Shown here in pieces: positions 46,316 to 55,619 of a stretch of 64,000 nt of DNA. Every line of letters starts with the position of its first letter. The first letter of the stretch is position 1. Position numbers and translations under genes: made by a program. The notes under the pieces were generated by a model. It saw only the letters and a list, made by a program, of their open reading frames with translations, searched no databases and was not told the origin of the DNA. Origin of the DNA: Flavobacteriales bacterium UBA7612 (GTDB taxonomy: Bacteria; Bacteroidota; Bacteroidia; Flavobacteriales; Weeksellaceae); the NCBI GenBank assembly GCA_002484335.1, contig DLJQ01000022.1:62001-126000 (forward strand). The letters are read 5' to 3'.

Positions 46316-47509
46316 ATGAATCAAGCTTTATTAAAAATAGAAAACTATATCTTCAATCTATTCAAAGATAATCTTTCTTTGGATTATACCTATCATAATT
46401 TTATGCATACAGCAAAGGTTGTTGAAGCTATAAAAGTTTTAGTATTAAATGAAAATATTTCAGAAGAAAAAGTAGAAAAATTACTAATCGCTGGTTGGTT
46501 TCATGATACAGGTTATACAAAATCAATAAAAAATCATGAACATGAAAGTATTAAAATTGCAAGTGATTATTTAAAAAATATAAATTTTTCTGAAGATTAT
46601 ATCAATGATATAAAAAAATTAATATTAGCAACAGAAATTACATATACACCTGAAAATATAGAAGAATGTATTATAAGAGATGCTGATAATTACCATCTTG
46701 CACAAAAAGATTATTTCAAAATTTCTGAGTTATTACGAGATGAAATTTCAAAAACTTGTGAAAAAAAATTTTCTGACTACGAATGGAATTTACAAAATAG
46801 AAATTATTTTTTGAATATGCACCATTATTTTACAGATTCTGCTAAAAAACTATGGCTCAAAGGGAAGGAAGATAATTTAGTTACAATACAAAATAATATT
46901 AAAGAAATTAATCTTATTGGTGAAATTCCTAATAAATTTGAACTAAAAAAGAAAAAAAGTGATAAAATTCAACAACCAAATCGTGGTGTTGATACACTTT
47001 TTAGAGTTACATTAAGTAATCATACTAGACTAAGTGATATTGCTGATAGTAAAGCAAATATTTTATTATCTGTTAATGCTATTATTATCTCAATCGCTTT
47101 ATCCACATTAGTACCTAAATTAGGAAACCCACAAAATCATCATCTTGTTATTCCTGCAACTGTAATGTTACTTTCTAGTGTTATATCAATTGTATTTGCA
47201 ATAATGGCTACAAAACCAAACGTTACTTATAATAAATTTAATGATGATGACATTAAAAATAGAAAAGTCAATTTACTTTTTTTTGGTAATTTTTATCAAA
47301 TGGGTTTAGATGCCTATGAAGATGCTATGAAAGAATTAATGGAAGATAAAGATTACTTATACAACTCACTTACAAGAGATTTATATTATTTAGGAAAGGT
47401 TTTAGAAAGGAAATACCGTATACTAAGTATTACATATACTATATTTATGATTGGAACAATTCTATCTGTATTAACATTTGCTGTTGCTCTACTTACTAAT
47501 ATCTTTTAA
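46316..47509 (+). CDS. HD phosphohydrolase fused to PycTM-type membrane module
   Basis: The 397-residue protein has an N-terminal HD domain (about 10-165) with H31, H63-D64, H74/H76 and D122. After a Lys-rich linker, the Pycsar-effector TM module (about 223-395) has TLSNHTRLSDIADSKANILL, two helices (about 248-298) and a last helix (about 370-393). PycTM modules act as membrane effectors of Pycsar anti-phage systems that respond to cCMP/cUMP. No pyrimidine cyclase gene is in the window, so this is not a complete Pycsar. The HD half could hydrolyse a nucleotide signal. Its ATG is 24 bases from that of the divergent phosphoesterase gene. Confidence 0.8.
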   Translation: MNQALLKIENYIFNLFKDNLSLDYTYHNFMHTAKVVEAIKVLVLNENISEEKVEKLLIAGWFHDTGYTKSIKNHEHESIKIASDYLKNINFSEDYINDIKKLILATEITYTPENIEECIIRDADNYHLAQKDYFKISELLRDEISKTCEKKFSDYEWNLQNRNYFLNMHHYFTDSAKKLWLKGKEDNLVTIQNNIKEINLIGEIPNKFELKKKKSDKIQQPNRGVDTLFRVTLSNHTRLSDIADSKANILLSVNAIIISIALSTLVPKLGNPQNHHLVIPATVMLLSSVISIVFAIMATKPNVTYNKFNDDDIKNRKVNLLFFGNFYQMGLDAYEDAMKELMEDKDYLYNSLTRDLYYLGKVLERKYRILSITYTIFMIGTILSVLTFAVALLTNIF

Positions 47510-47581
47510 AAAATCTATTTAATAATGTAACGTTTTGTAAATATAAACTACATATTAAAAGGAAAGTAGATTATAACAAAC

Positions 47582-48082
47582 TTGGACAATAAAGCAAACA
47601 TATTTACTGAATTAGTTGAAAAAAATCAAGGGATAATACATAAGGTTTGTCGTGTTTATACAGATGACAAAGATTCTCATGATGATCTTTTTCAGGAAAT
47701 TGTTTTACAATTATGGCGATCTTATGATTCTTTTAAGGGGGATTCAAAGTTTACAACATGGATGTATCGTGTTAGTCTAAATACAGCAATTACATTAATA
47801 CGAAAAAAAACGAAATCAAAAGAAATAGATTACGCAGAATCTAATTTCATCAATATAAAATCTGACGATAAAGACGAAAGTCTAGAAGAAAGAATTACAC
47901 TTCTATACGCTTCTATACATTTTTTAAATGATATAGAACGTGCACTTGTTCTACTCTATTTAGAAGATTTACCTTATAAAGACATCGCAGAAACATTAGG
48001 TATTTCTGAGGTAAATGCTCGGGTTAAAATGAATAGAGTAAAAATCAAATTAAAAGAAATAATGACTAAAATGGAACAATAA
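47582..48082 (+). CDS. ECF-type RNA polymerase sigma factor
   Basis: This is a 166-residue sigma-70 family protein with region 2 (DDLFQEIVLQLWRSYDSFKGDSKFTTWMYRVSLN) and region 4 (LPYKDIAETLGISEVNARVKMNRVKIKLK). There is no region 1 or 3, as in ECF factors. The start is TTG at 47582; no ATG precedes it before an in-frame stop. The gene overlaps the next ATG by one base. Followed by a membrane protein and the TonB-receptor cluster, it may direct transcription of the latter, but a direct link is unproven. Confidence 0.88.
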   Translation: MDNKANIFTELVEKNQGIIHKVCRVYTDDKDSHDDLFQEIVLQLWRSYDSFKGDSKFTTWMYRVSLNTAITLIRKKTKSKEIDYAESNFINIKSDDKDESLEERITLLYASIHFLNDIERALVLLYLEDLPYKDIAETLGISEVNARVKMNRVKIKLKEIMTKMEQ

Positions 48083-48720
48083 TGGAGTTAGATGACTTAA
48101 AATCAATATGGAGTTCCATAAAAGAAGAAGATAAATTTGATAAAAATCAAATTTTCAATATGTTGAAGAAAAAATCTTCAACAACTATTAAATGGTTGTT
48201 TATTTTTACTTTTTGTGAATTTATACTTTTCCTTTTTTATAATACTTATGTTATAATTTCTGGAGAAAATTTTTTTAATAATGATGTAAAAACTCTTGTA
48301 AAAAGAACAACAATAAATAATTACGAAATTGCATCTATTTTTAATATCACAATTACAGTTGCTTTTTTGGTTATTGCTTATCGTTATTATAGAAATATTA
48401 ACCTCAATCAATCTGTTGTTAATCTTATAAAAAATATTGTTGCATTCAGAAAATTAGTTAATCTATTTATACTAATAACTATATTAAGTTTAATCCTATT
48501 TTCAGCTCCTTTTTATTATGAATTAGGAGAATCAATATACCTTACAAAACATATTAAAGATGTTAATCCTATTGGTAACTCTAGCCTTTTTGGATGGATA
48601 GCAATAATTGTTTCTATTGTTTTTATTATTTTTATTGGTGGTATTTATTATGCTTTAATTCACTTGCTTTTTCTTAGAAAACTACAACAAAACCTAAAAG
48701 AATTAAGAGAAATTAAATAA
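48082..48720 (+). CDS. Four-helix membrane protein, possible anti-sigma partner
   Basis: The 212-residue protein begins with a short cytoplasmic N-terminus (MELDDLKSIWSSIKEEDKFD). Four transmembrane helices follow, at about 35-60, 87-108, 125-148 and 168-192, then a basic tail. Translation is coupled to the sigma gene by the TAATG overlap. The position and N-terminal cytosolic segment suggest an anti-sigma role. No zinc-binding anti-sigma motif is present, so this is inference. Similar sigma plus membrane-protein pairs are frequent in Flavobacteriia. Confidence 0.65.
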   Translation: MELDDLKSIWSSIKEEDKFDKNQIFNMLKKKSSTTIKWLFIFTFCEFILFLFYNTYVIISGENFFNNDVKTLVKRTTINNYEIASIFNITITVAFLVIAYRYYRNINLNQSVVNLIKNIVAFRKLVNLFILITILSLILFSAPFYYELGESIYLTKHIKDVNPIGNSSLFGWIAIIVSIVFIIFIGGIYYALIHLLFLRKLQQNLKELREIK

Positions 48721-48743
48721 AAATTATATTTTTGTCATTAGAA

Positions 48744-49052
48744 ATGAAAAAGTACATTCAATATATCATGATTTTGATTTCACTGTTTATGACAGTGTTT
48801 CAGTCTTTGCATATATTGGAGCATTCATCAAATAACGAAGATATAGAATTAGAAGAAGGTTTTTCTAATATTCACGATACTTGTAATATATGTCATTATA
48901 ACCAGCAGTTTGTTGATAATGATATAACAATTGAAATTGAGGATGAAATACAAACTTTCATTCAAAAAGATAAAATACTTTTCTCTAAACAGGTTAAACA
49001 ATCTGTTTTATTAACTCACAAAAGTTTACGAGCACCACCATACATAATTTAA
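48744..49052 (+). CDS. Small exported His/Cys protein ending in RAPP
   Basis: This is a 102-residue product from the ATG at 48744 (a TTG 12 bases earlier is also open). A signal-like N-terminus (MKKYIQYIMILISLFMTVFQ) is followed by SLHILEHSS, then DTCNICHYNQ with a CxxCH-like cluster, and ends LRAPPYII. DUF2946-like small proteins linked to metal handling have the same layout of early His, a middle Cys/His patch and a terminal R[AG]PP. It lies 45 bases before a TonB receptor. Likely a periplasmic helper for metal uptake. The single CICH is not by itself evidence of haem binding. Confidence 0.6.
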   Translation: MKKYIQYIMILISLFMTVFQSLHILEHSSNNEDIELEEGFSNIHDTCNICHYNQQFVDNDITIEIEDEIQTFIQKDKILFSKQVKQSVLLTHKSLRAPPYII

Positions 49053-49097
49053 TCTCAAAAAATAAAGTTTTTTTTACGTTATTAAATTATTGTATTC

Positions 49098-51482
49098 ATG
49101 TCAATTCACATAAAATGGGGAATTGTTACTACATTATTGTGTAGTAGTACATTTGCTCAAAATATTTTTGAAGGTCAAATTATTGACAAAAACCAAAAAC
49201 CTATTCCTTTTGTAACTATTTTCTTTGATAATAAAGAAATACTTACAAATACTGAAGGAAAATTCAAAATAGATAACTTAGCAAAAGGTAATCATCAAAT
49301 AAAAATTGATGAGCAAGGTTATGAACCATTGAATCAAACCATATCTTTTGAATCAAATAAAAAATATATATTTACTTTAACATTTCATAAGACTTACCAT
49401 TTAGATGAAATTACTGTTGCTGGTCATCATCATGATTTTACAACAGCAAATATTGAAAGAATTGATCAATCCTTCATAAAAGAAAATTATGCTGGTTCAT
49501 TTGCTAAATCTCTAGAAAATATTGCAGGTGTTAATGCCTCTGGAATAGGTTCATCTGCTTCAAAACCTATCATTAGAGGTCTTGGATTTAATCGGTTAAT
49601 TGTTAGTGAAAATGGAGTAAAACAAGAAGGACAACAATGGGGAGCTGATCATGGTTTAGAAATTGATGCATTAAATGTAGAAGATGTTGAAATTATAAAA
49701 GGTCCTGCAGCATTAGAATATGGAAATGAAGCTATAGCCGGTGTTATAAGAATCAATAACAATAATATTCCTGCAAAATATTCTACTTCAGGAGAAGTAA
49801 AAGGATTATATCAATCTGTAAATGATGATTATAGAATAGGATTTAATGTAAAGTCTAGAGAAAATCATTTATTCTATAAAATAAAAGGAACTTACGGAAA
49901 TTTTGGTGATTATAGAACAACAACAGATCGTATTTATTATTTGAATAGATATTTACCTATATATAATAAGCGAGTAAAAAATACAGCAGGAAGAGATGCT
50001 AATGCTGAAGTTCAAGTTGGTTATATTGATGAAAAATTTCGATCTATTTTAACAATTTCAAACGTAAATCAAAAAATGGGATTTTTTCCTGGTTCTCACG
50101 GAATACCATCAGTAGACAGGTTACAACCTGATGGTAATTATCGTAATATTGATTTTCCTTATCAACAATCTAATCATTTTAAAGTGATATCAGAGAATGA
50201 ATTTCGTATAAATTCTAAAAATATTATTAAATTTATTAGTAGTTATCAAAACAATCATCGACAAGAAATAAGTGCTTTTCACACTCACTATGCTAACCAA
50301 AAAGCACCTGAAAAAGATCCTAATTTAGAATTAGATTTTAAACTTTCTACTTACGATTCGCAATTAAAATTTGAACATAATCATAATAAAAATTTTAAAA
50401 CAATTGTTGGTGTTCAAAGTCAATTACAATCAAATAATATTGCTGGATATAATTATTTATTACCAAAATATAATAGAAATATTTTTAGTGCTTTTCTTAT
50501 TGAAGAGTTTAAACATTTAAATAAATGGAAAGCAAATGTAGGTTTACGATATGATTATTCTACTTTTAAATCTGAAGGATATTTTGATAAATTTTTATAT
50601 AATTATCTTTTGGAAAAAGGAAATTCTATAGGTATTGCAGATTATTATGCCAATAGAAGTTCAGAAATTGATAGAAAATTTAACAATCTTAACGCAATGA
50701 TTGGTGCTACCTATCAACCAACTAATATATGGGATTTCAATTTAAATATTGGTACTAATTTTCGTTTACCTACAGCTATAGAACTTGGTTCTAATGGTAT
50801 ACACCATGGTAGTTTTCGACATGAAAGAGGAAATCCTAATTTAGATGCTGAAAAAGGTATTGCTTTAGATTTTAAATCAACTTTTCATAAAAATGATTGG
50901 AATATATCCTTAAGCCCTTATGCTTATTATTTTAGTAACTACATATTTTTAAAACCATCTGGTCAATTTTCTATATTACCTCATGGAGGTCAAATCTATG
51001 AATATACACAAAGTAAAGCTATTTTAACTGGATTTGAATTTGAAATAAGAAAAAAAATTAATGGAAATTTTGATGTTCACTTTATCTATGAATATTTATA
51101 TAATAGACAAATTAAAGACAATAATAAATTAGGTAATTATTTACCTTTTACTCCTGCAAATAATATTTTCGGACAATTAAATTACAGTACAAAAAAAGAA
51201 ATTGGAGTTATTGAAAATCTAAACTTTTTCGTAAATGGTAAATATACATTTGAGCAAAATAAAATTGCACAAAATGAAGATATTACCTCTCCATATTTTT
51301 TACTAGGAATGGGACTTAAAACATCTCTGAAAATAAATAATTTCCGTGCAAATTTAAATATTCAAGCTTCTAATTTATTAAATAAAAGATATTATAACCA
51401 TACTAGTTTTTATAGAGCATTACAATTACCTGAACAAGCTCGAAATATACAAATTATGTTAGGAATACCATTTGGAAAATAG
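49098..51482 (+). CDS. TonB-dependent receptor, probably for a metal
   Basis: This 794-residue outer-membrane receptor has a signal peptide (1-20), a carboxypeptidase-like regulatory domain (about 22-98), a plug domain (about 105-225; IIRGLGFNRLIVSENGVKQE, VEIIKGPAALEYG) and a barrel to the end (LGIPFGK). A His cluster AGHHHD (109-113) precedes the plug. The pattern GQQWGADHG in the plug is typical of zinc/copper-type receptors in Bacteroidota. Small R[AG]PP proteins flank it and a His-tailed lipoprotein follows, so zinc or copper import is likely. The metal is inferred, not shown. Confidence 0.82.
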   Translation: MSIHIKWGIVTTLLCSSTFAQNIFEGQIIDKNQKPIPFVTIFFDNKEILTNTEGKFKIDNLAKGNHQIKIDEQGYEPLNQTISFESNKKYIFTLTFHKTYHLDEITVAGHHHDFTTANIERIDQSFIKENYAGSFAKSLENIAGVNASGIGSSASKPIIRGLGFNRLIVSENGVKQEGQQWGADHGLEIDALNVEDVEIIKGPAALEYGNEAIAGVIRINNNNIPAKYSTSGEVKGLYQSVNDDYRIGFNVKSRENHLFYKIKGTYGNFGDYRTTTDRIYYLNRYLPIYNKRVKNTAGRDANAEVQVGYIDEKFRSILTISNVNQKMGFFPGSHGIPSVDRLQPDGNYRNIDFPYQQSNHFKVISENEFRINSKNIIKFISSYQNNHRQEISAFHTHYANQKAPEKDPNLELDFKLSTYDSQLKFEHNHNKNFKTIVGVQSQLQSNNIAGYNYLLPKYNRNIFSAFLIEEFKHLNKWKANVGLRYDYSTFKSEGYFDKFLYNYLLEKGNSIGIADYYANRSSEIDRKFNNLNAMIGATYQPTNIWDFNLNIGTNFRLPTAIELGSNGIHHGSFRHERGNPNLDAEKGIALDFKSTFHKNDWNISLSPYAYYFSNYIFLKPSGQFSILPHGGQIYEYTQSKAILTGFEFEIRKKINGNFDVHFIYEYLYNRQIKDNNKLGNYLPFTPANNIFGQLNYSTKKEIGVIENLNFFVNGKYTFEQNKIAQNEDITSPYFLLGMGLKTSLKINNFRANLNIQASNLLNKRYYNHTSFYRALQLPEQARNIQIMLGIPFGK

Positions 51483-51827
51483 ATGTTGACTATGAACAGT
51501 AAAAAATCTTTTTTTGGTTTTTTCTTTGGTCTTATACTTATTGCTATACCTATTTTTAATCTCCTTCATTTTATTTTAGTAGATCATCAAGAAACTATTG
51601 ATCTTAAAAAGAAGGAAGTTATACATCATCAATGTAATCATTATACCTTTCATTCAATTTTTATTGATACACATGATGAACCTATAATAGTAATAGTTGA
51701 AGAATATTATTATTATAAAGAAAATAACTCGTATCTAAAAAATAATGAAAAAAGTTCTACAATAAACTATTGTTTTACTAGAGGACCTCCAGATAACTTT
51801 TTATTCATATTATCAACCAATACCTAG
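51483..51827 (+). CDS. Small exported His-rich protein ending in RGPP
   Basis: This 114-residue product begins directly after the receptor stop; the ATG at 51492 is an alternative start. One hydrophobic N-terminal segment (about 10-30) is followed by LLHFILVDHQE, VIHHQCNHYTFHS, a Tyr-rich patch and a C-terminus TRGPPDNFLF. It parallels the protein encoded just before the receptor (His patch, Cys, R-x-PP end) with little sequence identity. I infer a periplasmic or membrane-anchored metal helper in the same operon. Family not firmly identified. Confidence 0.55.
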   Translation: MLTMNSKKSFFGFFFGLILIAIPIFNLLHFILVDHQETIDLKKKEVIHHQCNHYTFHSIFIDTHDEPIIVIVEEYYYYKENNSYLKNNEKSSTINYCFTRGPPDNFLFILSTNT

Positions 51828-51858
51828 AATTTTATCTGAATTAATTAAAATTATAAAA

Positions 51859-52332
51859 ATGAAAAAATCAATATTAAAATATACACTAATCGTTTTATCT
51901 ACATTACTTATAACTTCATGTTCTAGTGATGATGATTCTTTAGATACAACAAAACCAGAAATTCAATTAATATCTCCAAAAGATGATGCTCATTTCCATT
52001 TAGGTGATGAAATATCTATTGAAGCTATATTAAAAGATAATACAGCATTAGGAAGTATAAAAATTGACATCCATTCTGCTGAAGATGGTCATCAACATAA
52101 AACAGCTAATATTAGTTGGGAATATAATGAAGAAATTAATATTTCTGGAAACACAAAAGAATTTGCTTTAAGCCATAAAGTACAAATTCCTGCTGAAGGT
52201 ATTACAGGTGGACATTACCATTTAGGATTGTATGTAATTGATCAAGCAGGAAATCAAACACAGCAATTTATTGAAATTGAAGTTGTAAACCATGATGAAG
52301 ATGATGACCATGATCACGATCACGATCACTAA
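51859..52332 (+). CDS. DUF4625 lipoprotein with His/Asp metal-binding tail
   Basis: The 157-residue protein has a lipoprotein signal with lipobox TSC (C21) and an Ig-like DUF4625 domain (about 33-145; KPEIQLISPKDDAHFHLGDE, GGHYHLGLYVIDQAGNQTQ). It ends in an acidic-His tail (HDEDDDHDHDHDH). The tail and the repeated His in the domain point to metal binding at the cell surface or periplasm. It is the last gene before a strong terminator and closes the metal-uptake cluster. Confidence 0.8.
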   Translation: MKKSILKYTLIVLSTLLITSCSSDDDSLDTTKPEIQLISPKDDAHFHLGDEISIEAILKDNTALGSIKIDIHSAEDGHQHKTANISWEYNEEINISGNTKEFALSHKVQIPAEGITGGHYHLGLYVIDQAGNQTQQFIEIEVVNHDEDDDHDHDHDH

Positions 52333-52356
52333 AAAAAAATTATCTTTCAAAATTTT

Positions 52357-52388
52357 AAAAACGCTTGAATTTTCAAGCGTTTTTTTTA
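52357..52388 (+). terminator. Strong intrinsic terminator
   Basis: AAAACGCTTGAA and TTCAAGCGTTTT form a 12-bp stem followed by a T-run. It ends the metal-uptake operon and separates it from the kinase gene. Confidence 0.85.
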
Positions 52389-52445
52389 TGTCTATTGTAC
52401 AAAAGATTATTATTTTAGCAGTAATTTTTATTAAAACACAAAAAA

Positions 52446-53303
52446 ATGATAGCAATAGCTGATAGTGGTTCTACAAAAACTGATTGGGTTATTTTAGATG
52501 ATAATCTTAATGAAGTTTTAAGAACAAGTACAATAGGTTTCAATCCATATTTTGTAACTGCTGATGACATTTCATCTGAGTTAGAAAAAAATGAAGATTT
52601 AAATCCTATCGCTGGTGAATTTAAAAAAGTATTCTTTTATGGTGCTGGAACATCTAGTGAAAAATTAAAAGAAATTGTATATAATGGCTTACACAATTTT
52701 TTCACAAATGCTGAATTAGTTGTAGACCATGACCTACTTGCTGCTTGTTATGCATCATATATGGGAAAACCTGCTATGGTTTGTATCTTAGGTACAGGTT
52801 CTAATTCATGTTATTTTGATGGAGTTAGCCTTCGTGAAGAAACAAAATCTTTAGCTTATATTCTAGGAGATGAAGGATCTGGAAATGATTTAGGAAAACG
52901 ACTTTTAAGAGCTTATTTCACAAAGAAAATGCCTCCTCACTTAGCTAAAGCATTTGACGATTATTACAAACTTACTGTAGAAGAATTAAATCATAATGTA
53001 TACAATAATAAGTTTGCAAACACTTATTTAGCATCATTCAATAAATTTGTTCTTGAACATAGAAATGACCCTTTTGTTCAAAAAATAATTTATGATGCTA
53101 TGTCTTCATTTATTGAATATCAAATTCTTCCTTACGAAGAATCTCGTCAATCCGAATTAAATTTCATTGGATCAATTGCTTATATTTATGAAGATATTAT
53201 ACGCTCTGTAGCTGCTCAATATCACTTGAATGTAGGTCATATTATTAGAAAGCCAATAGATAATATTGTTGATTATCATAAAAAATATTTAATCAATAAT
53301 TAA
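52446..53303 (+). CDS. N-acetylglucosamine kinase-like (BadF/BcrA ATPase family)
   Basis: This 285-residue ASKHA-fold kinase has the phosphate-1 loop ADSGSTKTDWVI (residues 5-16), phosphate-2 region ILGTGSNSCYFDG and GDEGSGNDLGKRLL near the sugar site. Flavobacterial homologues are annotated as N-acetylglucosamine kinases that phosphorylate GlcNAc at C6 or C1 in the cytoplasm; the exact substrate is uncertain. It is 10 bases before a formyltransferase-like gene on the same strand, so the two are probably co-transcribed. Confidence 0.8.
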   Translation: MIAIADSGSTKTDWVILDDNLNEVLRTSTIGFNPYFVTADDISSELEKNEDLNPIAGEFKKVFFYGAGTSSEKLKEIVYNGLHNFFTNAELVVDHDLLAACYASYMGKPAMVCILGTGSNSCYFDGVSLREETKSLAYILGDEGSGNDLGKRLLRAYFTKKMPPHLAKAFDDYYKLTVEELNHNVYNNKFANTYLASFNKFVLEHRNDPFVQKIIYDAMSSFIEYQILPYEESRQSELNFIGSIAYIYEDIIRSVAAQYHLNVGHIIRKPIDNIVDYHKKYLINN

Positions 53304-53312
53304 AAATATTGA

Positions 53313-54032
53313 ATGATCGTATCCAAAATTGCAGTAATTAGTTATAATGTACCTCATCGTAAAACACAAGATGTTTTACATGGTTTAAAAGCTAAAGGTT
53401 ATAAAAATGTAAAGCTATTGGCTTTACCTTTTGTAAAAAGAGAAAATCCTTTTATTCCTATTTATCAGCATAGACCAAATAAAGCAATACAAATAACACC
53501 AAAAAATTATTGTGAAAATTTTGGATACGATTTTGATTTAACTTCCTTTGAAACAATTTATTCTCAATTAGAATCTTATCAACCAGATTATATTATTATT
53601 GCTGGAGCTGGTTTATTACCTAGTATATTAGTAGAAAAATATAAAATAATTAATACTCATCCTGGTTTTTTACCTTTTACACGCGGATTAGATTCTCTAA
53701 AATGGGCTATTACTAATAAAACAGAAATAGGTGTAACCACTCATTTTATTAATGAAGAAGCTGATGCTGGTTTTTTAATAGAACAGCAACATGTTCCTGT
53801 TTATGAAAATGATACTTTTCATTCTGTTGCTCAAAGACAATATGAAATGGAAATTGAAATGTTAGTCAATTCTTTAGAAATAATACCTACTATAACAGAA
53901 TTTAAATCTCTATCTTCTTCAGAACATCCAGCTACTCGAAGAATGCCCAAATTAATAGAAAAAAATTTGCTCATAGCTTTTGAAGACTATAAGCAAAAAT
54001 TTAAAATTAAAAACTACTTATCTATTACTTAA
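53313..54032 (+). CDS. Formyltransferase-family protein
   Basis: The 239-residue protein has the hydrolase/transferase core of the Fmt-type fold: IIIAGAGLLPSILVE, KIINTHPGFLPFTRG with the N-x-H-P catalytic motif, and NEEADAGFLI carrying the catalytic Asp. The C-terminal OB domain of full methionyl-tRNA formyltransferase is absent, so this is a separate enzyme acting on a small substrate, perhaps a sugar nucleotide or amino sugar. The upstream sugar kinase gene fits a sugar context. Substrate unknown. Confidence 0.75.
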   Translation: MIVSKIAVISYNVPHRKTQDVLHGLKAKGYKNVKLLALPFVKRENPFIPIYQHRPNKAIQITPKNYCENFGYDFDLTSFETIYSQLESYQPDYIIIAGAGLLPSILVEKYKIINTHPGFLPFTRGLDSLKWAITNKTEIGVTTHFINEEADAGFLIEQQHVPVYENDTFHSVAQRQYEMEIEMLVNSLEIIPTITEFKSLSSSEHPATRRMPKLIEKNLLIAFEDYKQKFKIKNYLSIT

Positions 54033-54052
54033 ATTAAGTAAATACAAAAAAA

Positions 54053-55612
54053 TCAACGATTATAAATTTTCGTTTTTAATGGTTTCAAAATTAAAATTAT
54101 TGCTACCGATAATCCTACTATAAATAAAACTCGGAATATTTCCATATTCGAAACCAATAATGCTTGATTAAAAAGCCTACTTTTCAATGTTCCAAATGAT
54201 AATAATTCTGCTTCATTCGCTAAATGACTTGAAATATTTTTATTATATAAAGCAGACCATTGTTCTTGAAATATAGGACTTGATTTATCCAAATTTTTTG
54301 TCATCAAAAATTGATGCTTTGTTGTAAGATGTAAAACAGCATTTTGCATAATTGAGAAAGCTATTGTAGTAGTCCAAAAACGTATTGCAATACCTGCATG
54401 TGCTGCATTACCTGAAAATGTTGGATGTACTGATCCTATAATAAACAATATTAAAGGTGTAAAAAGCATTCCCTGTCCTACTCCTTCTAAAAATAATACT
54501 GGAACAACTGCTGATGTACGTGTATCTGGAAAAAACAAATAACTAAACCATAACATACTTGCAGATAGTACCAAAAATCCTAAACAAAATATATAACGAA
54601 ATTCAATTTTATTTTTAACTAATAGAAAAGAAATCATTACTCCTGTAACAGTTCCTGCTACATTATAAAATTGAATATTAAGAACATATTCCCAAGGCCA
54701 TTTCCATACAACTGCCATTATTTGGTAAATATTACTCATACTTGCTCTTAGAGTATAAAATACAAAAAATAAAAGCAAACCAATAACTAATCGTTTGGAT
54801 TTTAAAATTTCAAAATGAAATAATGGTCTTCTTGATGTTTTCTGATGATAAATAAATAATCCACTAAAAATAAAGGTTGTAACAAATGATATTACAATCA
54901 AAGGAGATTCAAACCAAAAATATTTTTTCCCATAAATTAACCAAAATGCGCCTGAAATTAATGTAATACTCATTAAAAATACTCCTCCCAAATTTAATTG
55001 ATAAAGAGGTTTCTGTGGATACATTCTATTTTGATTAAAGAATAAAACATAAATACTTAATGATAAAACATGAAAACTCATAATTGTATAAATAATCATA
55101 TTGTAATTGTAATTCTGTATAGCGAATTTCACCATTAATGTAGTTATCTTATCTCCGCATAAAATCACACAATAAAACATAGAATAAGCAATTAGCTTAG
55201 CATTCTCGTGCTTTATCCTTGAAATTATAATTGGAACTAATATCACTCCTTCAAATAAAGATATAGGACCCTGAATAAATCTGAGAATTAGAATTAATTC
55301 TGTATTTTTGGTTAAAGTCATTGCAAACAATACCAATATATTAAGCATTGTCATTACCAATAAGTAATTTCTTATATTAAAAAAATGAAATAACCTTTCA
55401 TGAACAAAAAATCCACAAACAATAGTAGCATAAGCTAAAGAAAATAAAAATTGTAAATCATCAACCTCTAAATCTAAAAATGATGCAGTAAATGTACTAT
55501 TCATGTTGAATATCATTAACACCATTAGATAAGGCATCATGGCTATTCCCAGAAAAGGTACAATTAACTTTTCTGGAACCCATTTTTTGAATATAGAAGC
55601 TTGTTCTAACAT
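54053..55612 (-). CDS. MFS efflux transporter, DHA2/EmrB-like
   Basis: This 519-residue inner-membrane protein has about 14 hydrophobic helices, the count of the DHA2 drug/H+ antiporters. The family motif region ILRFIQGPISLFEGVI is visible near residues 108-123. It starts 7 bases after the HlyD-like gene and follows a TolC-like gene, so the three form a tripartite efflux pump of EmrAB-TolC type. Substrate unknown; the divergent AraC regulator at 58197 is a candidate controller. Confidence 0.85.
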   Translation of the reverse strand: MLEQASIFKKWVPEKLIVPFLGIAMMPYLMVLMIFNMNSTFTASFLDLEVDDLQFLFSLAYATIVCGFFVHERLFHFFNIRNYLLVMTMLNILVLFAMTLTKNTELILILRFIQGPISLFEGVILVPIIISRIKHENAKLIAYSMFYCVILCGDKITTLMVKFAIQNYNYNMIIYTIMSFHVLSLSIYVLFFNQNRMYPQKPLYQLNLGGVFLMSITLISGAFWLIYGKKYFWFESPLIVISFVTTFIFSGLFIYHQKTSRRPLFHFEILKSKRLVIGLLLFFVFYTLRASMSNIYQIMAVVWKWPWEYVLNIQFYNVAGTVTGVMISFLLVKNKIEFRYIFCLGFLVLSASMLWFSYLFFPDTRTSAVVPVLFLEGVGQGMLFTPLILFIIGSVHPTFSGNAAHAGIAIRFWTTTIAFSIMQNAVLHLTTKHQFLMTKNLDKSSPIFQEQWSALYNKNISSHLANEAELLSFGTLKSRLFNQALLVSNMEIFRVLFIVGLSVAIILILKPLKTKIYNR

Positions 55613-55619
55613 AATTCTT

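Noticed and set aside
46316..47509. Complete Pycsar defence system
   Set aside because: Only the PycTM module is present, fused to an HD domain. No pyrimidine cyclase is in the window.
48857..48910. Haem-binding cytochrome motif in the small RAPP protein
   Set aside because: The single CICH is near the signal peptide in a 102-residue protein of metal-helper layout; no other cytochrome feature is present.
52270..52332. GATCAC/GATGAC repeats as a DNA repeat array
   Set aside because: They encode the His/Asp tail of the DUF4625 lipoprotein. The repetition is from the protein.
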